From Myxocyprinus asiaticus (Eukaryota; Chordata; Actinopteri; Cypriniformes; Catostomidae), in contig NC_059358.1 of NCBI RefSeq assembly GCF_019703515.2, positions 49,370,594-49,434,593 on the forward strand: a stretch of DNA of 64,000 nt, in the 5' to 3' direction. Below the pieces are notes generated by a model. That model did no database searches and was not told the origin of the DNA. It saw nothing but the letters and a program-made list of their open reading frames with translations. The position numbers and the translations under genes were made by a program. Position 1 is the stretch's first letter. Each line of letters opens with the position of its first letter. This document shows positions 35,831 through 46,034 of the stretch, one piece after another.

Positions 35831-35909
35831 GGAGACAGGTTCCCCGCCCCTCCTCGTTACCACTCCTTCTCTTCCCTTCAATCATCGTTACTATGATGAA
35901 ACTGTCTGT

Positions 35910-36350
35910 CAAGACCTCCCAAAGGTTTACATGGATGGCTGCTCTTTTAACCATGAGAGCCAGACCCGAGCTGGAGTGGGCATAGTCTGGGTCAATTACG
36001 TCATTCATGCGCCTGACAGTTACCAACTTGGTGCAAAGACTAGCCAGTACACGGAGATTGCCGCAGCACTTGTTGTGTTACAACAAGCCACTAGGTCGGC
36101 TATTGTGCAGTTGGTAGTCTGCTCCAACTCTAACTACGCCTGCCACAGCTTCGTCTCACACTTCCTCACGTGGAAAGAAAATGGCATGAAGAATGCCAGA
36201 GGTAAAGAGATCAAACAATCTGAACTCTTCCTGGCTCATGACTGACAGAGGGATGACTGTGTATTGGAAGAAGGTCAAGGGTCATTCACAAACTCTTGGC
36301 CCCGACAAAGAGGGCAACGATGAAGCTGATCACTTTGCTAAGTGAGGTGC
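35910..36350 (+). pseudogene. Second RNase H domain
   Basis: A separate RNase H fold follows: VYMDGCSF (first Asp), SQYTEIAAALVVLQ (Glu), VCSNSNYACHSF (third acidic position reads Asn), then VKGHS and [10 protein letters not shown] (His and last Asp) at about 36270-36344. A stop at 36243-36245 with a frame change separates the halves. A second, acquired RNase H behind a degenerate first one is the arrangement known for vertebrate retroviruses and some plant gypsy elements. Confidence 0.7.
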
Positions 36351-36419
36351 AGTAGAGGGCCCACTATGGGAATTCAAGGAGGAGTGGCTCCCAAAACCAC
36401 TATCTTGCTCTGTGAATGC

Positions 36420-37790
36420 CGTCACCCATAGACAGGCAAGAGAGAACCGGGAAAATCCCCAAAACTGCCTTCAGACTGTGAACCTGGGTCGACAACCGGG
36501 CGACACAGACTTGAATGCCATGCAGGAACAGGACCCGGTGATCCAGGCAATCTGGTAGCGGTTGATGGAACCTCAGCCTCAACGGGCCCTACCATCCTCT
36601 TTACAGGACTCAAAAGAACTAAAAGCTCTCTATCAGGTACAACAACACCTGAAACTTGAGAAACGCCTGTTGGCCTATGTTCCCGATGGTCCAGGTCCAC
36701 CCTTGTGGGTCGTTCCGACCGACCATAGGGGGGTGATGCTAATACATGCCCACGATGCTCCCATTGGAGGTCACAGGAGCTACAAAGCTACCTACCACAC
36801 CCTCCAACAGGTTGCATACTGGCCATTTATGCTTAAAGAAACTAATGCCTACATAAGGTGCTGTCTGATCTGTTGTCAGCTCCATCCTTCCCGGCCACTG
36901 AATCAAGCTCCACTGCAGGTCAAGGGAATCACATTTCCTTAGTCCAATCTGCAGATGGATTGGATCGGACCAGTACCCAAGTCGGCGTGAGGCAACAAAT
37001 ACCTCCTTACTGTCACCTGTGCTTTCACAAAGTGGGTGGAGTGTTTGCAAGCACCTAATGACACGGCTGAAACCACAGCCCTCATACTGATGAACCATGT
37101 GTTCAGCCATTGGGGGCTACCTCTCTCAATTGACTCGGACAGAGGCACTCATTTCACGGTGGCTGTGATGAAAGCAATGTGAGAAATGTTTGGTGTTGAA
37201 GCCAAATTCCACATTGCATACCACCCCCAGTCATCAGGTCAGGTTGAGCAAACCAACCGTACCACTGTCAGCATGCTCAAGAAGTATTTCAACAGCAATG
37301 GCAAAGATTGGGATGTGAAACTCCCTTTGGTACTGATGGCCATCAGGTCTACTCCACACTGCACCACGGGGGTCACACCCCTTGAAATTATGACTGGGAG
37401 AGAAATGACTTTCCCACTGCATCTGCTGTACCGTCCAGAAGACGTTAGTGTAGCAACCGCATATACTGCACATCAGTACATGACCGATTTACGCAAACAC
37501 CTCCAAACTACGTCTGCTTGGGCCCAAACAAACCTGGAAACCAGTGTCAAAGGATAAAAGGCCTATTATGATAGGAAAACATCTGACCACAAATATAAAG
37601 TAGGTGATAAAGTCCTCTACTTCAGGTTTGCTAAACCAGTGGGAATCTCCAAAAAGTTCCTACCAAGCTGGTCAGGCTAGGGAAGCTCTCCCTGGTAGCT
37701 TACCGAATCCGGATCTCGAAGCCAAACCAAACACCAATGTACAAATGGGTCCATTCAAATCAGATCAAACCCTTTGAATAGTCTCCACTC
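36420..37790 (+). pseudogene. Integrase: zinc-binding domain, catalytic core, C-terminus
   Basis: The H2C2 zinc domain lies at about 36720-36890 (LIHAHDAPIGGHRSYKATYHTL, then RCCLICCQ). The core begins LQMDWIGPVPKSA (first Asp) near 36950, has [11 protein letters not shown] (second Asp) near 37130 and the Glu-bearing SGQVEQTNRT near 37235. Stops at about 36991, 37180 and 37555 and small frame changes break it. The C-terminal part (YKVGDKVLYFRF, RIRISKPN-like) runs to about 37780. The DDE order is intact at the residue level despite the stops. Confidence 0.82.
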
Positions 37791-37925
37791 CAAAGGGGGG
37801 CAGACCCACAGCAATAGTGTCCCCTGTAGTTAGGTGTAGCATGCTTTACTCATGACATTAGCATGCATTAACACTTAAGACTACTCCCACAAACACAAGG
37901 TAACGAGACTCTTGTATGTTTCAGG

Positions 37926-38600
37926 ATGAAATTCCTTTGGATCCTTGGCATCTTCCTCAACCTACAGCTCACACAAGCCAATGAGGTGGTAGAAACCGGC
38001 CCACCAACTGGTATTGTCCTACAGGAGACCCCTGGGCTCTTAATCACCCATTGCCACCTCTACATCCAAAGAATATACGTTCGTTTAGACCCTTGGGATG
38101 TGTATCGCAAACACATCCAGTTACCTCCACAGATGACAGAGGGCAGGGTAAGCAGAACCCAAACCCAGGACACAGTTGAACTTACCAAATTGACAACTGT
38201 CCACATCCTTGAACAACTGCAGAAATTCCTAGTCACAGAGGAAGAACTCAGTGGGAATAAATGACCAAAGCAGTTCCTCAGTGGCCTGCTAGTATCAGCA
38301 TTGGCCACTGGTTCCCTGTTCTCTATTGGCCTTTCGGCTGCCAACTCCGGCAGTCTTGGTACACTCCAAAGACAAATGGGTGAACTTAATGAGGAAATGC
38401 CAGAAATCCAAGACAAACTCCTGTTACAACAAGAACAATTACAGGATCTGGGTAAAACCCTGCAGGGTACCATACTCACTGTAAACATGCATTGTCCACC
38501 GCTGGATCCGAAGAATAAAGCAGTCTTTTCGCTGACGAGCGTAAGACAAGGGACCATCCAGACCTTTTCTCCTGACCGCTCAATGCTACAGGAATTCTAA
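37926..38600 (+). pseudogene. Env-like ORF with signal peptide and heptad repeat
   Basis: A single frame of about 225 codons is broken by one stop at 38262-38264. Residues 1-19 form a signal peptide (MKFLWILGIFLNLQLTQA). Just after the stop there is a small hydrophobic Gly/Ala/Ser-rich segment, like a fusion peptide, followed by a predicted coiled coil (LGTLQRQMGELNEEM onward) with Leu/Met heptads. It ends before any membrane anchor. The length is less than half that of usual retroviral Env proteins, so most of the surface subunit and the anchor are missing. The position after integrase supports an envelope origin; family membership is inferred. It is a degraded relic. Confidence 0.55.
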
Positions 38601-38946
38601 CGGACAACCCTACTGAAATCACATAGGATTTCCCAAGTAAGGCTTGATATCTGGGCAGATTTAGTTTAGAAACTGTGATTTTCTTGCATAACTAAATCTT
38701 ATATTTGATTCTAAATGCTGATGTTTTGAGTATATTTCGTATGTTAAACTCTGCCGCTGTTTGCTGTTTTATGTTGGGAGATTTGCAAAACGCCCATAAG
38801 AGCATTGGGGGAGGTTATGTGACAGCCTGGTGCGCTGGCTACGAGGCATACAGCAGTCTGCCCATCACACACCGCGAGTTCACATAACAGTTCAGATAGT
38901 TGTGGTGTTTTGTATAGGGACCCCTAGTGTCACTACAGATAGGGAA
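38601..38946. other. Unassigned sequence after the env-like ORF
   Basis: No ORF or repeat ends are visible. It might include remains of a 3' LTR, but I find no matching copy upstream. GACCCCTAGTGTCACTACA at about 38918-38936 also occurs at 39145-39163 inside the adjacent foldback element. Confidence 0.4.
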
Positions 38947-39223
38947 CGTCCTGGTTACTTTCGTAACCTCCATTCCCTGATGGAGGGAATGAGACGTTGT
39001 GCCCCTCACAATGCTGAACTACCCACTGAAATGGCCGGGACCTGGTCTCGGCTCCTCAGCACAAAACCTAAACGAGTGGTTGCATACCAGCTCCTTTTAT
39101 TGGCCTTTTTTAAAAAAAGCAGAGGTGTTTGGAGCTCCCAAGATTGACCCCTAGTGTCACTACATCGACACAACGTCTCGTTCCCTCCATCAGGGAACGG
39201 AGATTACGAAAGTAACCAGGACG
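38947..39223. mobile_element. Foldback MITE with long inverted ends
   Basis: The 277-bp element has inverted arms of roughly 55 bp: left CGTCCTGGTTACTTTCGTAA, right TTACGAAAGTAACCAGGACG, with GTTCCCTCCATCAGGGAAC-like internal palindromes in each arm. There is no coding capacity. The target duplication is unclear. The superfamily is not determined. Confidence 0.8.
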
Positions 39224-39305
39224 ATCTTCCTGTATGACTTAGCAAAAACGTAATGTATGTAATGGCCACCAAATACATGGTCTGTGGACACTAATTTTTA
39301 TGCAT
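39224..39305. repeat. Half-hairpin related to the 42.1-43.3 kb palindrome cluster
   Basis: TCTTCCTGTATGACTTA and TAATGGCCACCAAATACATG match the right arm of the hairpin at 42185-42239. Only one arm is present. Together with the cluster it brackets the L2-like LINE at 39391-41995, suggesting the LINE landed in this repeat family. Confidence 0.6.
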
Positions 39306-39574
39306 ATTATACATGTTAATGAGTTGTAAATTACATAAATGGGTTCTACTTAGATGTATAAGTACCCTTAAAGTGGTTACATTCCAAAATATCAGAATCA
39401 GAATCAGAATGAGCTTTATTACCAAGTATGCTTACACATACAAGGAATTTGTCTCGGTGACAGGAGCTTCCAGTACACAACAATATAAAACAGCAACAAG
39501 AGTTTTAAAAAATAATTAGAAATTGAATAAAAAAATAAATAAACATTGAAAAGAAAAAGGTATATATAGAATAC

Positions 39575-39668
39575 ACGATAATATATACACACACATATAT
39601 ACATATATATACATACACACACACACACACACATACATACACACAGACACACACATACACACATACGT
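39575..39668. repeat. (TA)n/(CA)n microsatellite
   Basis: Mixed TATATACA and CACACA runs within the L2-like 3' UTR, homologous in position to 8413-8475. Confidence 0.95.
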
Positions 39669-39798
39669 AGTGCAAATCTAAATACAAATCGGTTATATAC
39701 AGTGCAAGGGAATATAATGGCAGAAGAGGTTGGATGTGTTGGATAATATAAAAAGACTATACTGTGTATTACACATTAATTATTGCTCAATTGAGCAG

Positions 39799-41990
39799 TT
39801 TTAACTGTTCATGAGATGGATAGCCTGGGGGAAAAAACTGTTCTTGTGCCTGAAGGTTCTGGTGCTCAGAGCTCTGAAGTGTCGGCCAGAAGGCAACCAT
39901 TCAGAAAGGTAGTGGGCAGTGTGAGTGGGGTTCAGAGTGATTTTTCCAGCCTTTTTCCTCACTCTGGAAGTGTATAGTTCTTGAAGGGAGGCCAGGGAGC
40001 AACCAATAGTCCTCTCAGCAATCTGAACTGTACTTTGTAGTCTTCTGATATCCGATTTTGTAGCTGAACCAAACCAGACAGTTATAGAAGTGCAGAGGAT
40101 GGAATCAATGACTGCTGAGTAGAACTGTATCAGCAGCGCCTGTGGCAGGTTGAACTTCCTCAACTGGCGAAGGAAGTACAACCTCTGCTGGGCCTTTTTC
40201 GCAATGGAGTCAATGTGGGTCTCCCACTTCAGGTCCTGTGAGATGGTAGTGCCCAGGAACCTGAATGACTCCACTGCTGCCACAGTGCTGTATAGAATGG
40301 GGAGGGGGGACAGTGTTTGGGTGTTCCTCCTAAAGTCCACAATCATCTCCACCGTTTTGAGTGTGTTCAGCTCAAAGTTGTTTTGACTGCACCAGACAGC
40401 CAGCTGACTTAACCTACCTTCAGTATGCAGACTCATCGTCATCTCGGATGGCCGATGACAGTGGTGTCATCTGCAAACTTCAGGAGCTTGACAGGGGTCC
40501 TTGGCAATACAGTTGTTGGTGTAGAGGGAGAAGAGTAGTGGGGAGAGCACACATCCCTGAGGGGCACCAGTGCTGATTGTACAGGTGCTGGAAGTGAATT
40601 TCCCCTGTCTCACAAGCTGCTGCCTGTCCATCAGAAAGCTGGTAATCCACTGACAGATAGATGTGGGAACAGAGAGTTGGTGTAATTTAGTCCGGACAAT
40701 AGCTGGGATGATGGTGTTGAAAGCCGAACAGAAGTCCACAAAAAGGATCCTTGCATTTGTCCCTGGTCTGTCCAGATGTTGCAAAATATGATGCAATCTC
40801 ATGCTGACTGAATCATCCACAGACCTGTTTGTTCGATAAGCAAATTGAAAGGGATCTAGAAAAGGTCCAGTGATGTCCTTCAGGTGGGCCAACAGCAGTC
40901 TCTCAAATGACTTCATGACCACAGATGTCAGGGCGACTGGTCTGTAGTCATTAAGTCCTGTGATTTTTGGTTTCTTTGGGACAGGAATGATGATTGAGCA
41001 TTTGAAGCAGCAGGGAACTTCACAGTGCTCCAGTGATCTATTGAAAATCAGTGTGAAGATGGGGGCCAGCTGGTTAGCACAGGATCTAAAACGTAGGTGA
41101 AACGCAATCTGGGCCCTGTGCTTTCCTTAACTTTTGTTTTTGAAAGACACATCATCTTCACAGATCTTAAGAGCAGGTTGAATAGCAGGAGGGGGGTTGC
41201 AGGAGGTGTTGGTGTTTGTGTGAAGTGAAGGTCAGTGGGGTGTGAGATTGGGCCTTTCAAATTTACAGTAGAACACATTCAGGTCATCAACCAGTTGTTG
41301 GTCCACCACAGGGTTGGGGGTAGGAGTCCTGTAATTCGTAAGTTGTTTCATGCAACTCCACACTGATGCAGGGTCGTTAGCTGAAAACGTGTTTTTCAGC
41401 TTCTCAGAGTATCTTCTTTTAGCCACTCTGATTTCCTTATTCAGTGTGTTCTTGGCCTGATTGTACAATACTTTATCCGCACCTCTGTAAGCATCCTCTT
41501 TGGCCTGACGAAGCTGCCTGTGTTCTGCTGTAAATCATGGTTTGTCATTGTTAAACGTTAAATAAGTCCTAGTAGGATGCACATATCCTCACAGAAACTG
41601 ATATATGATGTAACAGTATCTGTAAGCTCGTCCAGATTGGTGTCTGCAGCCTCAAAAACACTCCAATCAGTGCAGTCAAAGCAGGCTTGTAGTTCCAGTT
41701 CTGCTTCATTGGTCTATCTCATTACAGTCCTTACTACAGGCTCAGCAGATTTTAGTTTCTGTCTGTAGTTTGGAATAAGATGAACCAGACAGTTATCAGA
41801 GTCCCAAAGCTGCTCTAGGGACTGAGTGATATGCATCCTTTATTGTTGTGTAGCAGTGATCCAGTATATTTCTGTCTCTGGTTGGGCATGTAATGTGCTG
41901 TCTGTATTTGCAGTTCACGTGTGAGGTTTGCTTTGTTAAAATCCCCAAGAATAACAATAACTGAGTCTGGGTATTGTTGTTCCGTGTCTG
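39799..41990 (-). pseudogene. L2-like LINE ORF2 (copy 2)
   Basis: Minus-strand pieces are: endonuclease C-terminal part at about 41990-41760, linker at 41560-41230 (NTLNKEIRVAKRRYSEKL), RT at 40922-40467 ([55 protein letters not shown]) and C-terminal RT at 40442-39801 (213 codons, ending SFFPQAIHLMNS). The FADD region near 40470 is frameshifted. Compared with copy 1 the RT core keeps the expected FNTII and [10 protein letters not shown] blocks, so this copy is the better RT template. Confidence 0.85.
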
Positions 41991-42113
41991 TTATTATTAT
42001 TATTATGACTGAAAACTCATGTATATGTTTATTTCTATGCCCTGAGTGCTAAACAGGTGGTTCAATCAATAATATTTATTACAAATATTCATTAAATACA
42101 TGTAAATGGAATA

Positions 42114-42239
42114 TCCACAGACAATGTATTTGGCAGCATTATATACATTGCAGCTGGGTCTTCCTGTGTATTTGTTAAGTCATACAGGAAGATCCCAGCT
42201 GCAGTGTATATAATGGCCACCAAATACATGGTCTGTGGA
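42114..42239. repeat. Hairpin 1: inverted arms of about 53-55 bp
   Basis: The left arm 42114-42166 and right arm 42185-42239 are imperfect reverse complements around an 18-nt loop. They share TCCACAGACMATGTATTTGG and GCAGCTGGG.TCTTCCTG. They carry the same TCCAC..ACCATGTATTT core as hairpins 2-4. Confidence 0.85.
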
Positions 42240-42394
42240 CATTCATGCTTTATTGACAGTAATTTTTTAAGCAAATTATACAAAAATATGAAATGTTGGT
42301 TAGATGAATGGCTCTATGGAGCACACTGAATGCCATACACATAGTTTAATCAATCAAGTTTAATGTCAAATAATATAAAATGTGTATAAGTCAA

Positions 42395-42497
42395 ATGTCC
42401 ACCAACCATGTATTTTTGACAATGTAAATACATTGTACGAGGGACCATTCCATTCCCAATGTATTTACATTGTCAAAAATGCATGGTTGGTGGACAT
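42395..42497. repeat. Hairpin 2: 40-bp arms, 23-nt loop
   Basis: Arms 42395-42434 and 42458-42497 match as reverse complements at 39 of 40 positions. The loop 42435-42457 begins GTACGAGGGACC. The right flank (TTTTACAAGGTCCATAATC and following) is the reverse complement of the left flank of hairpins 3 and 4. Confidence 0.93.
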
Positions 42498-42961
42498 CCA
42501 TTTTTACAAGGTCCATAATCAAAATATTGACAAAAAACATATTTAGGTGACTATGTGACTCTCTCTGAATATGCACCCTTCAAAACCTCAAAAATCCATT
42601 GTCCACCAACCATGTAAATTTTTGTATTGTATACATTGCAGGTGGGATCTCCATATCTCAGAGTTAGGACCACTTAGAAATTTGAAACCTGCACTGCTGT
42701 GCTTGCCCTAGCCTTCCCTTTCAATGGTGCAAACTTGAAGTAGTTCAGAGAAAGTCAAAAATTACGTTCTTTCTCCAATCTTCTTGATATTAAAAACATG
42801 AACAGGGGAAGTCAAGACAAGCACAGGAGTGCAGGTTTCATCTCTCTAAGTGGTCCTCTCTGAGATATGGTTTTGAAGGGTGCATACTGTTAAGGGGGAG
42901 TCACATTGTCACCTAAATATGTTTTTTGTCAATATTTTGATTATGGATCTTATAAAATTAG

Positions 42962-43063
42962 ATGTCCACAAACCATGTATTTTTGATAATGCAAATACAT
43001 TGTACAAGGGACCATCCCATTTCCAATGTATTTACATTACCAAATGTACATGGTTGGTGAACA
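42962..43063. repeat. Hairpin 3: loop in opposite orientation to its flank
   Basis: The left arm is 42962-43001, the loop 43002-43024 (starting GTACAAGGGACC) and the right arm about 43025-43063, somewhat diverged. The left flank (CCTAAATATG to GATCTTATAAAA) is shared with hairpin 4, yet its loop is the reverse complement of hairpin 4's loop. Confidence 0.92.
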
Positions 43064-43168
43064 GTGGATTGTTGATGTTTTTAAGGATGTTAACTATTCA
43101 GGGGGAGTCATATAGTCACCTAAATATGTTTTTTGTCAATATTTTGATTATGGACCTTATAAAAATTG

Positions 43169-43271
43169 ATGTCCACCAACCATGTATTTTTGATAATGTA
43201 AATACATTGGAAATGTGATGGTCCCTTGTACAATGTATTTACATTATCAAATATGCATGATTGATGGGCAT
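43169..43271. repeat. Hairpin 4: 40-bp arms, inverted loop
   Basis: Arms 43169-43208 and 43232-43271. The loop 43209-43231 begins GGAAATGTGATGG and matches the reverse complement of hairpin 3's loop at 22 of 23 positions. The unit with its left flank repeats hairpin 3's unit at a period of about 207 bp (shared ACCTAAATATG at 42911 and 43118). Confidence 0.93.
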
Positions 43272-43299
43272 CCATTGATACCCTCAAATACCAGGTAAG

Positions 43300-43685
43300 G
43301 GGACAAATACATGGTCTGTGGAACATTGGGGGGTGTTCCCTAACCCACCTGGGTGTCCAGCTGCAATGTATATGAATGGAGAAAGCAGCCATGGCTATAC
43401 ATCTGCTGTGGAATGTGGTGTCGCCACCCTGTGGGTGATGGCTGAACTGCTTTTCGGGGGGGCCGTTTTCGATGGCTCCTAGCGCAGCCACCGTGGGGCG
43501 CAGCAGCTTGGGGACTCCTCATCATCTCTGGTGGACCCCCAGGCTGGCATGGTAACATGGAAGGCATCGGCAAAAATCGCCTAGGTGGCGCTGCGCAGCG
43601 TCCACGAACCATGTATCATGGAGCCATAAAGTAGTTTGCCCGTTACTTCCGGGTCTTACCCACTTCGGTTTTGCCATTTAATTTT
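43300..43685. other. GC-rich block of unknown origin
   Basis: It is notably GC-rich (CGCAGCCACCGTGGGGCGC, GGCGCTGCGCAGCG) against the AT-rich palindromes to the left. It contains TCCACGAACCATGTAT near 43600, a relative of the hairpin core. It may be the body of a larger element whose ends are the hairpins. No coding family is recognised. Confidence 0.4.
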
Positions 43686-44370
43686 TTAGATCTTATGCTA
43701 CAGAACTGGCTCCACTTTTGCCAGAAGTTTATACAGAATCATTAAAGAATGGAAAGCTTCCGCCAACCATGACACAGTCTGATTCTTAAAAAGGTCAAAG
43801 ATCCAAGTGAATGTAAGAGTTACCGTCCAATTTCCCTGATCCAGCTAGATGTAAAAATATTGTCCAAAATTTTGGCTAACCGATTAATAAAGTTATGACA
43901 TCTCCTATACATATAGACCAGGTGGGTTTTATTTGGGGCCGCAGCTCTTCTGATAACATTAGGCATTTCATCAATATCATGTGGTCAGTGGCAAATGATC
44001 AGACTCTGGTCACTGCCATCTCACTTGATGCTGAAAAGGCGTTTGATATGGTAGAATGGGATTATCTTTTTAAGATTTTGGAAATATACAGGTTCGGAAT
44101 ACTTTTATTGGATGGATTAAGTTACTTTATAGACACCCGGTGGCGGCGGTACAAACAAATGGATTAATTTCAGATTATTTTACTCTTTCCCCATTATTAT
44201 TCTGTCTTGCCCTGGAACCATTAGCAGCCACGATAAGCAAGGAGGATGATTTTCCAGGGGTGATGGCGGGAGGTATGGCATATAAGCTTCCGCTTTACAC
44301 AGATGATATTTTATTATTCGTCTCTGACCCTACTAGATCTATGCCTTGCCTCCACAGAATTATTAATTCC
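43686..44370 (+). mobile_element. L1-clade LINE copy E, RT fragment in plus orientation
   Basis: This is the only L1 piece in plus orientation. It covers RT entry (about 43700-43890, YRPISLIQL) and RT core 43895-44335: QVGFIWGRSSSDNIR, AISLDAEKAFDMVEWDYLF, LSPLLFCLALEPLAA. A 40-bp deletion removes the RGTRQGCP box. The catalytic pair is present as YTDDILLF. It stops at 44370 exactly where a Tc1 fragment begins. Confidence 0.88.
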
Positions 44371-44909
44371 ATTGTTAGAGCCAGTTGTCCTTTGTCTTTG
44401 AAGACTGTAGTGTACACCTTTATATGAAATCTTCAGTTTATTGGCAATTTCAAGCATTGTATAGCCTTCATTCCTCAAAACAATGACTGACTGACGAGTT
44501 TCTAGAGAAAGCTGTTTCTTTTTTGCCATTTTTGATCTAATATTGACCTTAAGACATGCCAGTCTATCGCATGCTGTGGCAACTCAAAAATAAACACAAA
44601 GACAATGTTAAGCTTCATTTAATGAACCAAATAGCTTTCAGCAGTGTTTGATATAATGGCAAGTGATTTTCTAGTACCAAATTAGCAGTTTAGCACAATT
44701 ACTCAGGGATAAGGTGTTGGAATGACGGCTACTGGAAATGGGGCCTGTCTAGATTTGATCAAAAATGACAAATAATGATGGTGCTGTTTTTTAACATCAG
44801 TTATGTCCTGACTATATTTTGTGATCAGTTGAATGCCACTTTGGTGAATTAAAGTACCAATTTCCTTCCAAAACAGCAAAATCTGTACATTATTCCAAAA
44901 TTTTTATTA
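44371..44909 (-). mobile_element. Tc1-like transposon fragment with transposase N-terminus
   Basis: On the minus strand the outer part (44909-44530) is the long untranslated end of a Tc1 family (TGGAATAATGTACAGATTTTG near the terminus). It is followed by the transposase start at 44529: MAKKKQLSLETRQSVIVLRNEG, a helix-turn-helix with IANKLKIS. It ends at 44371 against L1 copy E. The rest of the element is lost, so the open frame running to 44314 is chimeric. Confidence 0.85.
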
Positions 44910-44915
44910 TATATG

Positions 44916-44972
<57 letters not shown>
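44910..44972. repeat. (AT)n microsatellite
   Basis: About 28 AT units preceded by TATGTATGTA, directly at the outer end of the Tc1 fragment. Confidence 0.96.
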
Positions 44973-44977
<5 letters not shown>

Positions 44978-46030
44978 AAATTTGATTTTCATGAGAGGGC
45001 ACATTGGTATATAAAATATACAGTGTGTTCATGTGAGGGCACATGAATGTATAATATATACAATGCCATTCTAAAATTTAATTTAAAAAGACAAGACTTG
45101 AGTTGATTTTATTTCTGCCCCTTTTTCTCCCTCCCTTTCTTGTACATCATTCATAGATTTTTTATGACAATAAAATAAAATAATAAATATTGTCAGTAGT
45201 GATGAAGCATACAGTCGCTATTTGGCTTTGTAAGGCAGTGTTTTATGTTACTTCTCAACAGCAAACATATTTGACCTGTAATATTTTCATTTATATTTTT
45301 ATTAATTTTAGATGGCAAAGGCTTTGAAGAAGGTACCAATGTGGGAGAAGTTTATTGAAGTATTGCCATGGAAAGCGATACTTACTAAAGTTCATCACTA
45401 GTTTACATTGAGTGAAAAGTTTTCATTCATTTTACAAATTTTAAAAACTTTCAGCCAATTAATCGGCTATTGGCCTCCTTTCCCACCTTAGTTATCGGTA
45501 TCGGCAAAACCAAGTGTCGGGTCGACCTTTAGTTGAAACATTCCAATATGAATGTTAATTTATTGTGTATAGTTATTTCTATTCAAATAATATTTTTTTT
45601 TGTTATTTATTTACTTTTAAATGTAAATTTGTTTTTAGTGTCTCTTATTGAATGTGAAATTATGCTTGTGTTTACATTTATTATTAATGATAATTTTATG
45701 GAGTGACTATTTACACGGTGTAAATAGCACCTGCCACACAGTGTGGCTGTTTGCACTCCAATAGTCTGGTGGAAGCACAGAAATTGAAGACAAACTGCAC
45801 CCCTAGTGTTGCTGCAATTGCGTGGGGTGTAACGACGAGGTGGATGTGTTTTTTGTGTGCAGACGATCCGGGTTTGATTCCACCTTTGTCCCACTTTTTC
45901 CCATCCTGTTTTTTTCATGTCCCCACTCTTAACATTTCCTTTTAATAATACTTATAATAATTAATAAATAGGAATATAAAGGTAGATTTTCTTACAGTGA
46001 TTTCATCACGGTGAAGGTCATGGAGTTGAG
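44973..46030. other. AT-rich non-coding sequence with a hAT-like tail
   Basis: A direct repeat GAGGGCACAT.GGTATATAAAATATACA occurs twice at about 44996-45062. At 45450-45530 the words AATCGGCTATTGGCC, TATCGGTATCGGC and GGTCGACCT resemble the terminal part of a fish hAT-type element. No coding signal is seen. Confidence 0.4.
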
Positions 46031-46034
46031 TGAA

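Larger units (their letters stand above)
31525..38600 (+). mobile_element. Gag-pol-env-like LTR retroelement, decayed
   Basis: The plus-strand order is gag (31588-32661), protease region (32747-33916), RT (33913-35100), first RNase H-like domain (35340-35830), second RNase H (35910-36350), integrase zinc-binding domain (36560-36940), integrase core (36950-37780) and an Env-like ORF (37926-38600). No flanking LTR pair is visible: the left side abuts an unrelated minus-strand LTR and the right side runs into unassigned DNA. The order fits a Ty3/gypsy-like errant element or an endogenous retrovirus-like lineage; I cannot decide by eye. Confidence 0.85.
39391..41995 (-). mobile_element. L2-like LINE, copy 2 (5'-truncated)
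   Basis: It lies in reverse orientation to copy 1 (5691-8661) and is very similar, with the ATTCTG tail at 39393-39412 on the minus strand, a microsatellite in the 3' UTR and ORF2 up to the endonuclease near 41990. The 5' end breaks inside the endonuclease at the ILGDF motif region, next to a (TTA)n tract. 5' truncation is the normal outcome of target-primed reverse transcription. Confidence 0.87.
42395..43063. repeat. Large imperfect palindrome enclosing hairpins 2 and 3
   Basis: Sequence 42395-42720 pairs with 42800-43063 around a centre near 42760. Matching blocks include CCATATCTCAGAG...GGACCACTTAG (42649 on) against CTAAGTGGTCC...GAGATATGG (42848 on), and TGCACCCTTCAAAACC against GGTTTTGAAGGGTGCA. 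It behaves like a foldback element whose outer ends are themselves hairpins. No ORF is supported. Confidence 0.82.

Noticed and set aside
37926..38600. Domesticated envelope (syncytin-like) host gene
   Set aside because: An in-frame stop, loss of most of the surface part and absence of a membrane anchor argue for a relic.
42114..43271. CRISPR-like array
   Set aside because: The repeats are long palindromes with related loops in a eukaryotic context; there are no regular unique spacers and no cas genes.
44314..44529. 71-codon protein as one gene
   Set aside because: The N-terminal part is a Tc1 transposase start; the last codons run into L1 copy E on the opposite strand, so the frame is chimeric.
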